From NCBI GenBank assembly GCA_963706885.1, contig CAVPNX010000015.1:1-64000 (forward strand): a DNA stretch of 64,000 bases, written 5' to 3'. Source of the DNA: Prado023 sp963706885 (GTDB lineage Bacteria > Actinomycetota > Actinomycetes > S36-B12 > CAIYMF01). A program made the position numbers and the translations under genes. Below are positions 52,701 to 59,300 of this stretch, piece by piece. Each line of letters starts with the position of its first letter. The stretch's first letter is position 1. The notes beneath the pieces were generated by a model that was not told the origin of the DNA, did not search any database, and saw nothing but the letters and a program-made list of their open reading frames with translations.

Positions 52701-53666
52701 CAGGACGTCGAGTTCAGGGACGTGCACCGAGCCGATGCCCAGGTCGGTGGCCGGATCCAGGCGGCAGGAGTCCGCCAGGTCACGGGTCGTCGCCAGCAGC
52801 CGCTGCACCCCCGACCGACCCACCGAGGCGGCGGCAGCAACCTCCTGCGCGACGATGCGCATCTCGTCGTCGTCCTTGAGGTAGCCCTGGGCGTTGGCGC
52901 GGTCCAGGTGGCGCGGGTTCAGGGGGACCAACCGGCGGATCGCATCCAGGACGTCTGCGACCGGGGCCTGCGCGGGCGTCAGGTGGCGGGCTGCATTGGT
53001 CAGCACGGCCGGAGCACCCACCCTGGCGGCGAACGTCAGCATCCGGGCGGCGAACGCGCTGGACAGGGTGGGTCGCTCCCCACGGGCCCCACTGCGATGG
53101 GACACCACCTCGATGCACACCTCGGCGCCCAGCGCGTGGCGCCAGCCGGCCAGCAGGTGCTCGGCCTCGTCGGGACGTCGGCGGGCCAACGCCCGGCCCA
53201 CGTCGGAGTCAGGGCCCAGCAGCGCCACCAACCCCTGCGCGTGCTCACCGAGCATCGGCAGGGTCACCAGCGGCCGGCTGCGCTCCCCGGACAGGTGTGC
53301 GGCGGAGATCACCCGGCACAACGAGGCCCAGCCCGTGGCACCGCGGGCAAGCAGCACGACACGTGGATGCCCCGGGTCCACCGCCACCCCACCCCGGGCC
53401 GGCGTGGGCGCCCGGTGCGGCCGGGCCAGCGGGACGGACCCCGGCCCCTGTTGGCCGACGGCCAGGTCGACGCCAAGGATCGGGCTGATGCCCGCCTCCC
53501 GACAGGCCAGCGCGAAGGCCACGGCTCCGTAGGCACCGTCACGATCGGTCAGTGCGAGGGCGTCCTGGCCCATCGCCGCCGCCCGCTCCACGAGGGCCTC
53601 AGGCCGGGAGGTCCCGTACCTCAGCGAGTAGCCCGAGGCCACGTGCAGGTGGACGAATCCGGACAC
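49734..53666 (-). CDS. dnaE2: Error-prone DNA polymerase III alpha-like subunit DnaE2 (ImuC)
   Basis: 1310-residue C-family polymerase: N-terminal PHP-like domain (GFVHLHVASGYSLRYGTSRPEALVERAAAMGQ), catalytic segment QALPDIDIDVESARRTEI (about residue 451), FLKLDVLGIRMQSAMAHAL, CKAHAAAFALPTYQSAWLKAHHPAAF, and a C-terminal OB domain (VWVAGVKVATQTPPIRSGRRVVFLTLDD). It is longer than most DnaE2 (~1050-1100) because of a Gly/Ala/Arg-rich linker at ~960-1045 that carries a clamp-binding-like QLSLDLP. It is part of the LexA-controlled operon with dinB and makes mutagenic bypass products, by family. Confidence 0.93.
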   Translation of the reverse strand: MSGFVHLHVASGYSLRYGTSRPEALVERAAAMGQDALALTDRDGAYGAVAFALACREAGISPILGVDLAVGQQGPGSVPLARPHRAPTPARGGVAVDPGHPRVVLLARGATGWASLCRVISAAHLSGERSRPLVTLPMLGEHAQGLVALLGPDSDVGRALARRRPDEAEHLLAGWRHALGAEVCIEVVSHRSGARGERPTLSSAFAARMLTFAARVGAPAVLTNAARHLTPAQAPVADVLDAIRRLVPLNPRHLDRANAQGYLKDDDEMRIVAQEVAAAASVGRSGVQRLLATTRDLADSCRLDPATDLGIGSVHVPELDVLFPAGAPGLGREQIRSAPAPAQAAMADRVLLHRCRAELDQRFTTLRTHRAATERLEAELATIATLGYGGYFLTVAEVVDLIKEMGVRVAARGSGAGSLVNHLLGISGVNPLEHGLIMERFLSPLRQALPDIDIDVESARRTEIYTRILERFGGQRCVAVSMMDTYRVRHAVRDVGAALGLPPGEIDAFAKAFPHIRARDARAALADLPELRSSGMGRLAAQGRLDGFLDLVEALDGLPRHVALHPCGVLLSDGSLLDRTPVEASWMGFPMSQFDKDAVEEMGFLKLDVLGIRMQSAMAHALDEVVRIGGEPIELDAVPLDDPDTFAMIRTTHTLGCFQIESPGQRELIGKFAPETFGDIIVDISLFRPGPVKSDMVTPFLRARQGWADADLIHPDLEPVIAETHGVVVFHEQVIGIIAVMTGCSLAQGDEVRRTMGSPEGQAQVRAWFYPQALGRGYSLEVVERVWDVLRAFASFGFCKAHAAAFALPTYQSAWLKAHHPAAFLAGVLTHDPGMYPKRLILDDARNLGISILGLDVNRSGTVYRVEPCPTPATRPTLAGLPDGSAHGIRLPLTEVKGISAAEVERIVAGQPYASLSDFWQRAVVATPVVENLVLAGGFDTVYGIDLSSSARMRGQVTRRDLLLEVADLERLSRSARAGSGRGRRVPRRTDTRTDPLAARAASVWGSGRAAGSEGPPGPTDPAVAAAAQSQAPAAVRASEVQLSLDLPMGGPGRGSGLPEMSTGEGVRAELDVLGMDVSHHVLDFYRPMLADLAVVPARNLLAQRSQSQVWVAGVKVATQTPPIRSGRRVVFLTLDDSTGPVDATFFEDAQDPYATTVFSGWLLMVRGVTRRTGPRGISIRATGCWDLGVVHEIWLAGGRGAVAEYVASFPLVDTRVRRPAQVIDVPVEDSDTDAGRAAGRSPVGIGRTAAGGMGQRRRVLVHASGFKQSPYADIKPAGEDPAVVPPKAPAARTRAPGKLWHASPGSSGW

Positions 53667-53676
53667 CGCCGATCCC

Positions 53677-54093
53677 CTAGAACTCGTTGGGCAGGATCGA
53701 CTGCTGGTCGACCCCGATCACCGCAGCGACCTGCACCAGGAACGACTCGGCGTCACGCACGAGGTCATCAGCCTCCCGCTGGCTGACCACGGGCAGACCT
53801 GCCTCGGCTGCTGCCCGGCGTGCGGCGTTGGCCGCGAAGAAGGCCGCCCACTCCTGCATCTGTGGGGCGACCACGGGCAGCAACGTCCAGACGCTGCGGA
53901 TGCGCCCCTGGCGCACCGGGTGTGCCCGGGCAGCCAGGACTGCTGCTGCCGCCCGCAGCGCCGCCAGGTGGGCGGTGGCATACCGGCGGGCCGGATCGGG
54001 GGTCGCGTAGGCCTCGAGCAGGCCCCGGGCTGCACTGCCCAGCAGCTCGCGAGCCTGGTAGGGCACAGGGGGGCTCGTGGGAACGGCGCTCAT
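53677..54093 (-). CDS. SAV_6107-type HEPN-domain protein
   Basis: 138 residues, all helical: YQARELLGSAARGLLEAYATPDPARRYATAHLAALRAAAAVLA, then VWTLLPVVAPQMQEWAAFFAANAARRAAAEAG and SQREADDLVRDAESFLVQVAAVI. This matches the HEPN_SAV_6107 family, small actinobacterial proteins found beside dnaE2 or dinB. HEPN proteins are often RNases or toxin-like partners, but I do not see a clear R-x4-6-H motif, so a structural role is as likely. RBS GGAGGAG precedes ATG 54093. dnaE2 follows after 10 nt. Confidence 0.75.
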   Translation of the reverse strand: MSAVPTSPPVPYQARELLGSAARGLLEAYATPDPARRYATAHLAALRAAAAVLAARAHPVRQGRIRSVWTLLPVVAPQMQEWAAFFAANAARRAAAEAGLPVVSQREADDLVRDAESFLVQVAAVIGVDQQSILPNEF

Positions 54094-54141
54094 CTCACTC
54101 CTCCTCGTCGGATCAGTTCTCGTGCCACCACAGGGGTGGGG

Positions 54142-54447
54142 TCAGTCCATCGCCCGGGCCAGGACCCAGCGGTCGGCCACCATGTCCCGGCGCAGGTCGT
54201 ACACACCGGTGGCATCCGAGCGACCTGCTTGGGCCTCCACACGCCACACCTCGTGCTCGTGCGCGGGGAGGGCGCCCTCGAGTGCGCGCCGCGACCCGCC
54301 CCACCACGCACTCGACTCGATCCAGTGGGCGATCACGGCGCGCACCACGTACAGCCGTCCGCGCCAGAGGAACTGGTCGGGGCTGTCCCCAGGGGGGAGC
54401 TCCCCCATGCGGCGGACATCGATCGGGTCGGCGTACGTGCGGCTCAT
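54142..54447 (-). CDS. DUF6504 family protein
   Basis: 101 residues: MSRTYADPIDVRRMGELPPGDSPDQFLWRGRLYVVRAVIAHW, then EVWRVEAQAGRSDATGVYDLRRDMVADRWVLARAM. It is a small Trp-rich beta protein family of unknown function seen next to Y-family or DnaE2 polymerase genes in actinobacteria. AGGAGG 5 nt before ATG 54447 fixes the start. The open frame extends to an ATG at 54594, but that would read through the hairpin and has no RBS. It is the first gene of the SOS operon. Confidence 0.7.
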   Translation of the reverse strand: MSRTYADPIDVRRMGELPPGDSPDQFLWRGRLYVVRAVIAHWIESSAWWGGSRRALEGALPAHEHEVWRVEAQAGRSDATGVYDLRRDMVADRWVLARAMD

Positions 54448-54500
54448 TGCGTCCTCCTGGCTGTGGTGTGGTCGCGCGCCGGGGAAGACGGCTGTGCGGG

Positions 54501-54553
54501 GGGGATCGGCCTGCGCTCCTGCGCTTCCCTCGCCGAGACGCAGGCCGATCCCC
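54501..54553. repeat. 15-bp perfect inverted repeat in the SOS-operon leader
   Basis: GGGGATCGGCCTGCG (54501-54515) and its exact complement (54539-54553) flank a 23-nt loop. It lies in the 5' leader between the LexA box and the DUF6504 start, so it would form a stable RNA hairpin. Confidence 0.7.
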
Positions 54554-54596
54554 GGGTGCTGGCGGTCCGGGGTCGGCGGTTCCACCAGCACCATGT

Positions 54597-54612
54597 TCGA
54601 ACGGGTGTTCGA
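54597..54612 (-). promoter_or_regulatory. LexA (SOS) box of the dnaE2-dinB operon
   Basis: Perfect actinobacterial SOS palindrome TCGAAC-GGGT-GTTCGA. It lies just downstream of the predicted -10 at 54622-54627, so bound LexA would block the start region. Confidence 0.9.
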
Positions 54613-54621
54613 ACTGGCTTC

Positions 54622-54650
54622 ACCGTACGCCTGGGGTCCGACAACGTCAA
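54622..54650 (-). promoter_or_regulatory. Promoter of the dnaE2-dinB operon
   Basis: The minus strand reads TTGACG (54645-54650), a 17-bp spacer, then TACGGT (54622-54627). The spacing is ideal for a sigma-70-type promoter. The LexA box follows within 10 nt. Confidence 0.65.
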
Positions 54651-54794
54651 CCCCCTGTGGAGCTCCCTGTGCGAACAGGTTCGAACGGCCCGTCCTGCGC
54701 CCGAATCGGGACCTCGGATCCCGATCGTCGATCCCGGCTGCAGCGCTGTCCCCGGGATCTGCGCCGCACCAGCCCTGCGCAGGAAGGTGTTGAA

Positions 54795-54830
54795 GCAGGG
54801 TTGACAGCAGGGTTGACAGCAGGGTTGGCC
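54795..54830 (+). repeat. 12-bp tandem repeat in the HNH gene promoter
   Basis: GCAGGGTTGACA twice (54795-54806, 54807-54818) plus a degraded third copy to 54830. Each copy carries a TTGACA, so the -35 is duplicated. Confidence 0.75.
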
Positions 54831-54841
54831 TGTGGCAGGAT
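54813..54841 (+). promoter_or_regulatory. Promoter of the HNH endonuclease gene
   Basis: TTGACA (54813-54818), 17-bp spacer, CAGGAT (54836-54841). The -10 abuts the LexA box. The upstream TTGACA copy is 29 bp from the -10 and cannot serve it. Confidence 0.7.
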
Positions 54842-54857
54842 TCGAACATCAGTTCGA
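54842..54857 (+). promoter_or_regulatory. LexA (SOS) box of the HNH endonuclease gene
   Basis: Perfect SOS palindrome TCGAAC-ATCA-GTTCGA immediately after the -10. It is the second perfect box in 260 bp. Confidence 0.9.
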
Positions 54858-54911
54858 TGAATGTCGTTCCCTCGAGGGCACCGAGTACCTCGGCGACAGG
54901 GAGGGCGCGGC

Positions 54912-54980
54912 ATGGATGTCCCGGGCGTTGGTCCCGGGCGGCCCAGGGTGCGGGCAGCCCTGATGCCCTTGATGTGGTGA
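54912..54980 (+). CDS. Possible 22-residue leader ORF in the HNH gene 5' leader
   Basis: ATG 54912 follows GGGAGGG by ~9 nt and reads MDVPGVGPGRPRVRAALMPL then MW and a TGA. Nothing recognisable; it could be chance. It lies between the SOS promoter and the HNH start. Confidence 0.2.
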   Translation: MDVPGVGPGRPRVRAALMPLMW

Positions 54981-55090
54981 GGACGGCGCGGTCTGCGTGA
55001 CCCGGTCCTGATGAGGCGAGGCCCATTCCGATGTTGTTGTCGTGGGCGATGCATCTCGGATGCCCCTACGACCCGATGGGGAGGGCCGTC

Positions 55091-56515
55091 ATGTCAGTGC
55101 TGTGCGAGCTCGAGGCGATCGAGCTGCAGGTCGAGTGCCTCACGGGGTTCCGGACCGACTCTCGTGACCGGGCCGACCCAGGTGGCCGGGCCGACACCGC
55201 CTCACCACCCGACCTGGTCCCGAGCCAGCCCCTCCCCGGCGAGCTGGGGGACGCGTTGCTCCGCCTCGGACGGCTGGTCGAGCGACTGGGGGCCCTGCGG
55301 GCCGTCTGGGCCGAGCAGTTCGAGGGCGGGTCCGAGTGGGCCGCTGACGGGGCCCGGTCCGGGTCGGCGTGGATAGCCGCAAGGGCGACCGAGCATCCGG
55401 CGTCCGCGCGGGCACGCATGCATTCCGGGCGCGACCTTCGCGCCCTGCCGCGCATGGCCGACGCGGCACTGCGCGGTGACGTGCGGCTGGGTCATGTGCG
55501 GCTCCTGGTCGGGGCCGCGCGGGCCAAACCCCACCGGTGGGCGGCCATGGCCGACATCGAGGAACTGGCAACGAGGACAGCGGCTGAACTCAGCGAGCCG
55601 CAGTTCGCCCGGTTCGTGGAGCGCTGGGCCGCTCTTGTTGACGCCCAGCACGACGCATCACTCAGGGCGCAGGGCATCGACGTCCCGGTCGTCGACCATG
55701 ACGCCGCCGAGCAGGCCGACCGCAGCGAGCTCTTCCTGTCCCGGTACGGCACCGACGGGATGTGGGCGCTGTCGGGCACCTTGGACACCGAGACCGGGCT
55801 GGCGCTGTCCATGGCCCTGGAGTCAGTGTGCGACGCGATCCGCACCGAGGACGGCAGCAGGGATCTCGCCCAGCTGCGCCACGATGCGCTCGGGGTCCTC
55901 CTGACCGGGCAGCTGTCCGCAGGGCTCCCCGTCCACAAGGGCGTCCGCCCGCACATCATGGTCATCACACACGCCACCGATACGCCCTCCCACGCGCACG
56001 GCCCCGGCCCCGGTCCCGACCGCGGCCCCGACCGGCGGGACCTCGCCGAACCGTCGCGGGCCGAGCTCCTGGACCGCACCGACGGGACCACGGGCGCGTT
56101 GTGGCTCACCGGGCTGGCCCGCCAGCGCCTGGCCTGCGACGCGGTCACCCAGTCGCTCACCATCGACGGCGACGGCGTCCCGCTGCGGCTCGGGCGATCG
56201 GCACGCGTCGTCCCTCCGGCACTGCGCCGGGTCATCGACATCCGAGACCGGCACTGCACCTTCGCGGGCTGCTCCGCACCAGCCATGTGGTGCCAGGCGC
56301 ACCACATGGTCCACTGGGAGGACGGTGGGTCCACGGACGAACAAAACGTGGCCCTTGTCTGCTCGTTCCACCACAAGGCGATCCACGAGCGCGGGTTCGA
56401 GGTCCGATGGGCGCCCGATGGCGACCACATCGAGACCCTGCGACCCGACAGATCGGTGATCGTGGTCCCCGGCCGCCAGAGCGCGCTTCTACCCGGGTGG
56501 GGCCTGCCGCGATGA
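55091..56515 (+). CDS. DUF222/HNH endonuclease (13E12-type)
   Basis: 474 residues. The N-terminal DUF222 helical region (LGDALLRLGRLVERLGALRAVWAEQF, GAARAKPHRWAAMADIEELATRTAAEL) is followed by a C-terminal HNH/Cys domain: RHCTFAGCSAPAMWCQAHHMVHWEDGG, then STDEQNVALVCSFHHKAIHERG (residues ~389-433), with the paired Cys, His-His and Asn expected for HNH zinc nucleases. ATG 55091 is preferred for the GGGGAGG 6 nt upstream; an in-frame ATG at 55031 is possible. An SOS promoter lies 250 nt upstream. Several mycobacterial 13E12 genes are known to be DNA-damage inducible. Confidence 0.88.
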   Translation: MSVLCELEAIELQVECLTGFRTDSRDRADPGGRADTASPPDLVPSQPLPGELGDALLRLGRLVERLGALRAVWAEQFEGGSEWAADGARSGSAWIAARATEHPASARARMHSGRDLRALPRMADAALRGDVRLGHVRLLVGAARAKPHRWAAMADIEELATRTAAELSEPQFARFVERWAALVDAQHDASLRAQGIDVPVVDHDAAEQADRSELFLSRYGTDGMWALSGTLDTETGLALSMALESVCDAIRTEDGSRDLAQLRHDALGVLLTGQLSAGLPVHKGVRPHIMVITHATDTPSHAHGPGPGPDRGPDRRDLAEPSRAELLDRTDGTTGALWLTGLARQRLACDAVTQSLTIDGDGVPLRLGRSARVVPPALRRVIDIRDRHCTFAGCSAPAMWCQAHHMVHWEDGGSTDEQNVALVCSFHHKAIHERGFEVRWAPDGDHIETLRPDRSVIVVPGRQSALLPGWGLPR

Positions 56516-56546
56516 GCCACATCACCAGCGGGCGGATACTGGGCCC

Positions 56547-57254
56547 ATGTCCGAGACTCCCGCCGCCGTGAGCCTGCACGTCTGGGGGGTCCCCAACCGC
56601 AGCGTCCCCGCGGCGATCACTCACATGGCCCGCCACCGGCGAGCTGTGCGCAGCATCCCCGGGGTCCGGTTCGCCAAGCTGCTGGGAACGGGCAACGGCC
56701 GCACCTTCACCCCCTTGGACGCCGATGCCCACCATTGGGGGGTGCTCCTGTGCTGGGACCAGGACAACGGTCCCGACCAGTTCACCGACTCCCGGGTCGC
56801 CCAGGACTGGGACCGGATCTCCGAGGAGTCGGCCACCTGGATCATGCGCCCGCTGAGCAGCCGGGGGTTCTGGGCCAAGCAGCAGCCGTTCGGTGATCCG
56901 CTCTCGCACCGTTGGGACGGTCCCGTCGCGGCGATCACACGCGGGCGGATCAAGCCGCGGATGTGGCGCACGTTCTGGAGCTCGGTGCCACCGGTGGCAC
57001 TCGACGTGAAGCAGGGTGGTGGGCTCCAGTTCGCCATGGGGATCGGTGAGGCCCCGGTGGGGCTGCAGGGCACCTTCTCCACCTGGTCCGACGGTGCCGC
57101 ACTCTCGGCCTTCGCCTACCGGCGCCCCGCGCACCAGCAGGTGATCGCCCAGACCGCGCAGCTCGACTGGTACTCCGAGGAGCTGTTCGCGCGGTTCGCC
57201 CTGCTCTCCGCTGAGGGCACCGTCGCAGGCAAACCCGTCCCGGGCTGTTGCTGA
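56547..57254 (+). CDS. Spheroidene monooxygenase (CrtA)-like protein
   Basis: 235 residues resembling the CrtA family, oxygenases that add keto groups at C-2 of acyclic carotenoids. Visible stretches are HVWGVPNRSVPAAITHMARHRRAVRS, RFAKLLGTGNGRTFTPLDADAHHWGVLLCW, and GTFSTWSDGAALSAFAYRRPAHQQVI. It is 31 bp after the HNH gene and 37 bp before the CruF-like gene, all in the same direction. The carotenoid substrate cannot be stated from sequence. Confidence 0.75.
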   Translation: MSETPAAVSLHVWGVPNRSVPAAITHMARHRRAVRSIPGVRFAKLLGTGNGRTFTPLDADAHHWGVLLCWDQDNGPDQFTDSRVAQDWDRISEESATWIMRPLSSRGFWAKQQPFGDPLSHRWDGPVAAITRGRIKPRMWRTFWSSVPPVALDVKQGGGLQFAMGIGEAPVGLQGTFSTWSDGAALSAFAYRRPAHQQVIAQTAQLDWYSEELFARFALLSAEGTVAGKPVPGCC

Positions 57255-57278
57255 GGCGTTGACCCCTGGCCCCCCGCC

Positions 57279-57284
57279 TAGGAT
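57279..57284 (+). promoter_or_regulatory. Leaderless promoter -10 of the CruF-like gene
   Basis: TAGGAT, then 7 nt, then GTG 57292. A TTGACC lies 14 nt further upstream, which is too short for a standard spacer. Confidence 0.45.
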
Positions 57285-57291
57285 CGAGGGC

Positions 57292-58086
57292 GTGTCCACG
57301 ACCGCCTCGACCACCTTGCGCGCCCTGCCGTGGGTGCTCGGTGCCGCGGGGATCCTGTCCCAGATCGTCTGGGTGCTGGTCCCGGAGGACCTGCGCGACA
57401 CAACGACCATCACCTCCGTCCTGCTCCTGGCAGCGGCCGGCGCCTGCCACGCTGCAGTCCACCGTGGCGTCAGGTGGGCGGTGCTGCTGTACGGGGCCAC
57501 TGCCACGATCGGCCTGGCCGTCGAGGCGCTCGGCACCGCCACCGGGTACCCGTTCGGCGACTACCGCTACGGCGAACGGCTCGGGCCGATGCTCCTCGAT
57601 GTGCCGCTGCTGATCCCCCTGGCCTGGTGCATGGCCGCCTACCCGATGCTCCTGCTGGCCCGACGCCTGGCCACGACGCGCTGGCAGGTCGTGCTGATCG
57701 GTGCGTGGACGATCACCGCGTGGGACCTGTTCCTCGATCCGCAGATGGTCAGCGAGGGGCACTGGGCATTCGCCAACCCCACCCCCGCCCTGCCCGGTTC
57801 GCCGGGGATCCCGCTGACCAACTACGCCGGCTGGTTCGTCACCGGCCTGCTGATCTTCTGGGTCCTGGATCACCTGCCACGCACCGTGGCCGACGACCGG
57901 ATGCCGCACGTGCTGATGCTGTGGATCTACGCGTCCAACGTGATGGCGGCGGCGGTGTTCTTCGACCGACCGGCAGTGGCCCTCTGGGGTGCGGTCGCGA
58001 TGGGCCTCACCGTGATCCCGTGGGCACGGCTGGTCGTACCCGAGCTGCGCCGCGCACCCGACCTGACGATGGCCGGCGCCCCGTGA
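57292..58086 (+). CDS. CruF-like carotenoid biosynthesis (hydratase) membrane protein
   Basis: 264 residues with about seven hydrophobic helices. Family segments are AVEALGTATGYPFGDYRYGERLGPMLLDVPLLIPLAWCMAAYP, WDLFLDPQMVSEGHWAF and GIPLTNYAGWFVTGLLIFWVLD, with many acidic residues in the membrane as in CruF / bisanhydrobacterioruberin hydratase. It probably hydrates the psi end of an acyclic carotenoid. The glycosyltransferase gene starts directly after its TGA. Confidence 0.82.
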   Translation: MSTTASTTLRALPWVLGAAGILSQIVWVLVPEDLRDTTTITSVLLLAAAGACHAAVHRGVRWAVLLYGATATIGLAVEALGTATGYPFGDYRYGERLGPMLLDVPLLIPLAWCMAAYPMLLLARRLATTRWQVVLIGAWTITAWDLFLDPQMVSEGHWAFANPTPALPGSPGIPLTNYAGWFVTGLLIFWVLDHLPRTVADDRMPHVLMLWIYASNVMAAAVFFDRPAVALWGAVAMGLTVIPWARLVVPELRRAPDLTMAGAP

Positions 58087-59300
58087 GTGGCCGGCACACT
58101 GAGGCCCGGACGTGCCTCCGTCCTGGCCGCCACGGCTCTGGCCACGGGGCTCACCGCGCACACCGCGTGGAACACCCGGCACCTGCGCGCCGCACCTGTC
58201 CCGACCCACGACGATCCCGTCGGGCAGACCCGGGTGACCGTCCTGCTGCCCGCACGCGACGAGGCCCACCGGATCCAGCCGTGCCTGGCCGCGCTGCTGG
58301 CCCAGGACCACCCGAACCTGCGGGTGCTCGTCCTCGACGACGGCTCGGCCGACGGCACCGGGGACCTGGTCCGCAGCGTGCTCGGTGAAGACCCGCGCTT
58401 CACCGTCATCCATGGCGGGCCCGAGCATCCCCCCGAGGGCTGGTTGGGCAAGCCGTGGGCCTGCCACCGACTTGCCGCTGCAGCCCTCGCCGGTGACCCC
58501 GCACCGGACCTGCTGCTGTTCGTCGACGCCGACGTGGTGCTGGCACCGGATGCCGTGCGCCGGATCGCCGCCCTCATGCGGGACTCCGGCCTGGACCTGG
58601 CCAGCCCCTACCCGCGCCAGGTCGCGATCACCGTCGCCGAGCGGCTGGTCCAGCCCCTGCTGCAGTGGTCGTGGCTGACGACCCTCCCGTTGGGCCTGGC
58701 CGAGGGCTCACCCCGGCCCTCCCTGACGGCCGCCAACGGCCAGGTCCTGGCGATCACCCCAGCCGCCTACGAACGTTCCGGTGGTCACAGCACCGTGCGC
58801 CACGAGGTCCTCGAGGACATCGCACTGGCCCGGGCAGTCAAGGCGACGGCCGGGCGGGCCACCGTCACCGACGGCACCGACCTGGCCACCTGCCGCATGT
58901 ACACCGGCCGCGCGGAACTCGTCGACGGGTACACCAAGTCCCTCTGGGCCGCCTTCGGCTCCCCGGCGGGATCCGTCGGGGCGACCGGCATGCTCACCTT
59001 CGCCTACGTCCTGCCCCCCGCCGCAGCGCTGCTGGCCCGGTCACCGGCCACGAGGGCACTCGGTGCCGCCGGTTACGCAGCCGGGGTGGCCGGCAGGGTC
59101 CTGGTCGCCCGGCGGACGGGCAGCCGGGTCACCGACTCCTGGGCCCACCCGCTGTCGATCCTCGCCCTCGACGCCCTGACCGGCCTGTCGTGGTGGCGCC
59201 ACACGCGCGGCCAGCTGTCCTGGAAGGGCCGGGGAGTGCACATCACGCACCCGCACCGCCGTCGCCCGCACCGCCATTGCCCGCTCCGACATCGCCGTGA
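58087..59300 (+). CDS. Family 2 glycosyltransferase, carotenoid-type (3' end uncertain)
   Basis: ~400 residues. GT-A motifs are VTVLLPARDEAHRIQPCL, VLVLDDGSADGTGDLV (about residue 82), LLLFVDADVVLAPDAV (about 146), and HEVLEDIALARAVKA, followed by C-terminal membrane helices (GMLTFAYVLPPAAALLA). It resembles CruG-like and other membrane GT2 enzymes. In the given frame no stop occurs until 60858, inside antisense sequence. A single missing base at ~59246-59297 would end it at 59300 and also close the convergent GMC gene. I therefore place the end there, with uncertainty. Confidence 0.75.

Noticed and set aside
51708..53786. 692-codon open frame antisense to dnaE2
   Set aside because: No recognisable domain, skewed composition, and dnaE2 fully explains the region.
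54448..54594. N-terminal extension of DUF6504 from an ATG at 54594
   Set aside because: It would start ~20 nt after the predicted transcription start with no RBS and read through a 15-bp hairpin; AGGAGG before 54447 marks a better start.
54671..54686. Third GTTCGAAC-like site between the two SOS boxes
   Set aside because: The half-sites are separated by 2 bp and not 4, so it does not fit the LexA palindrome and lies at no promoter.
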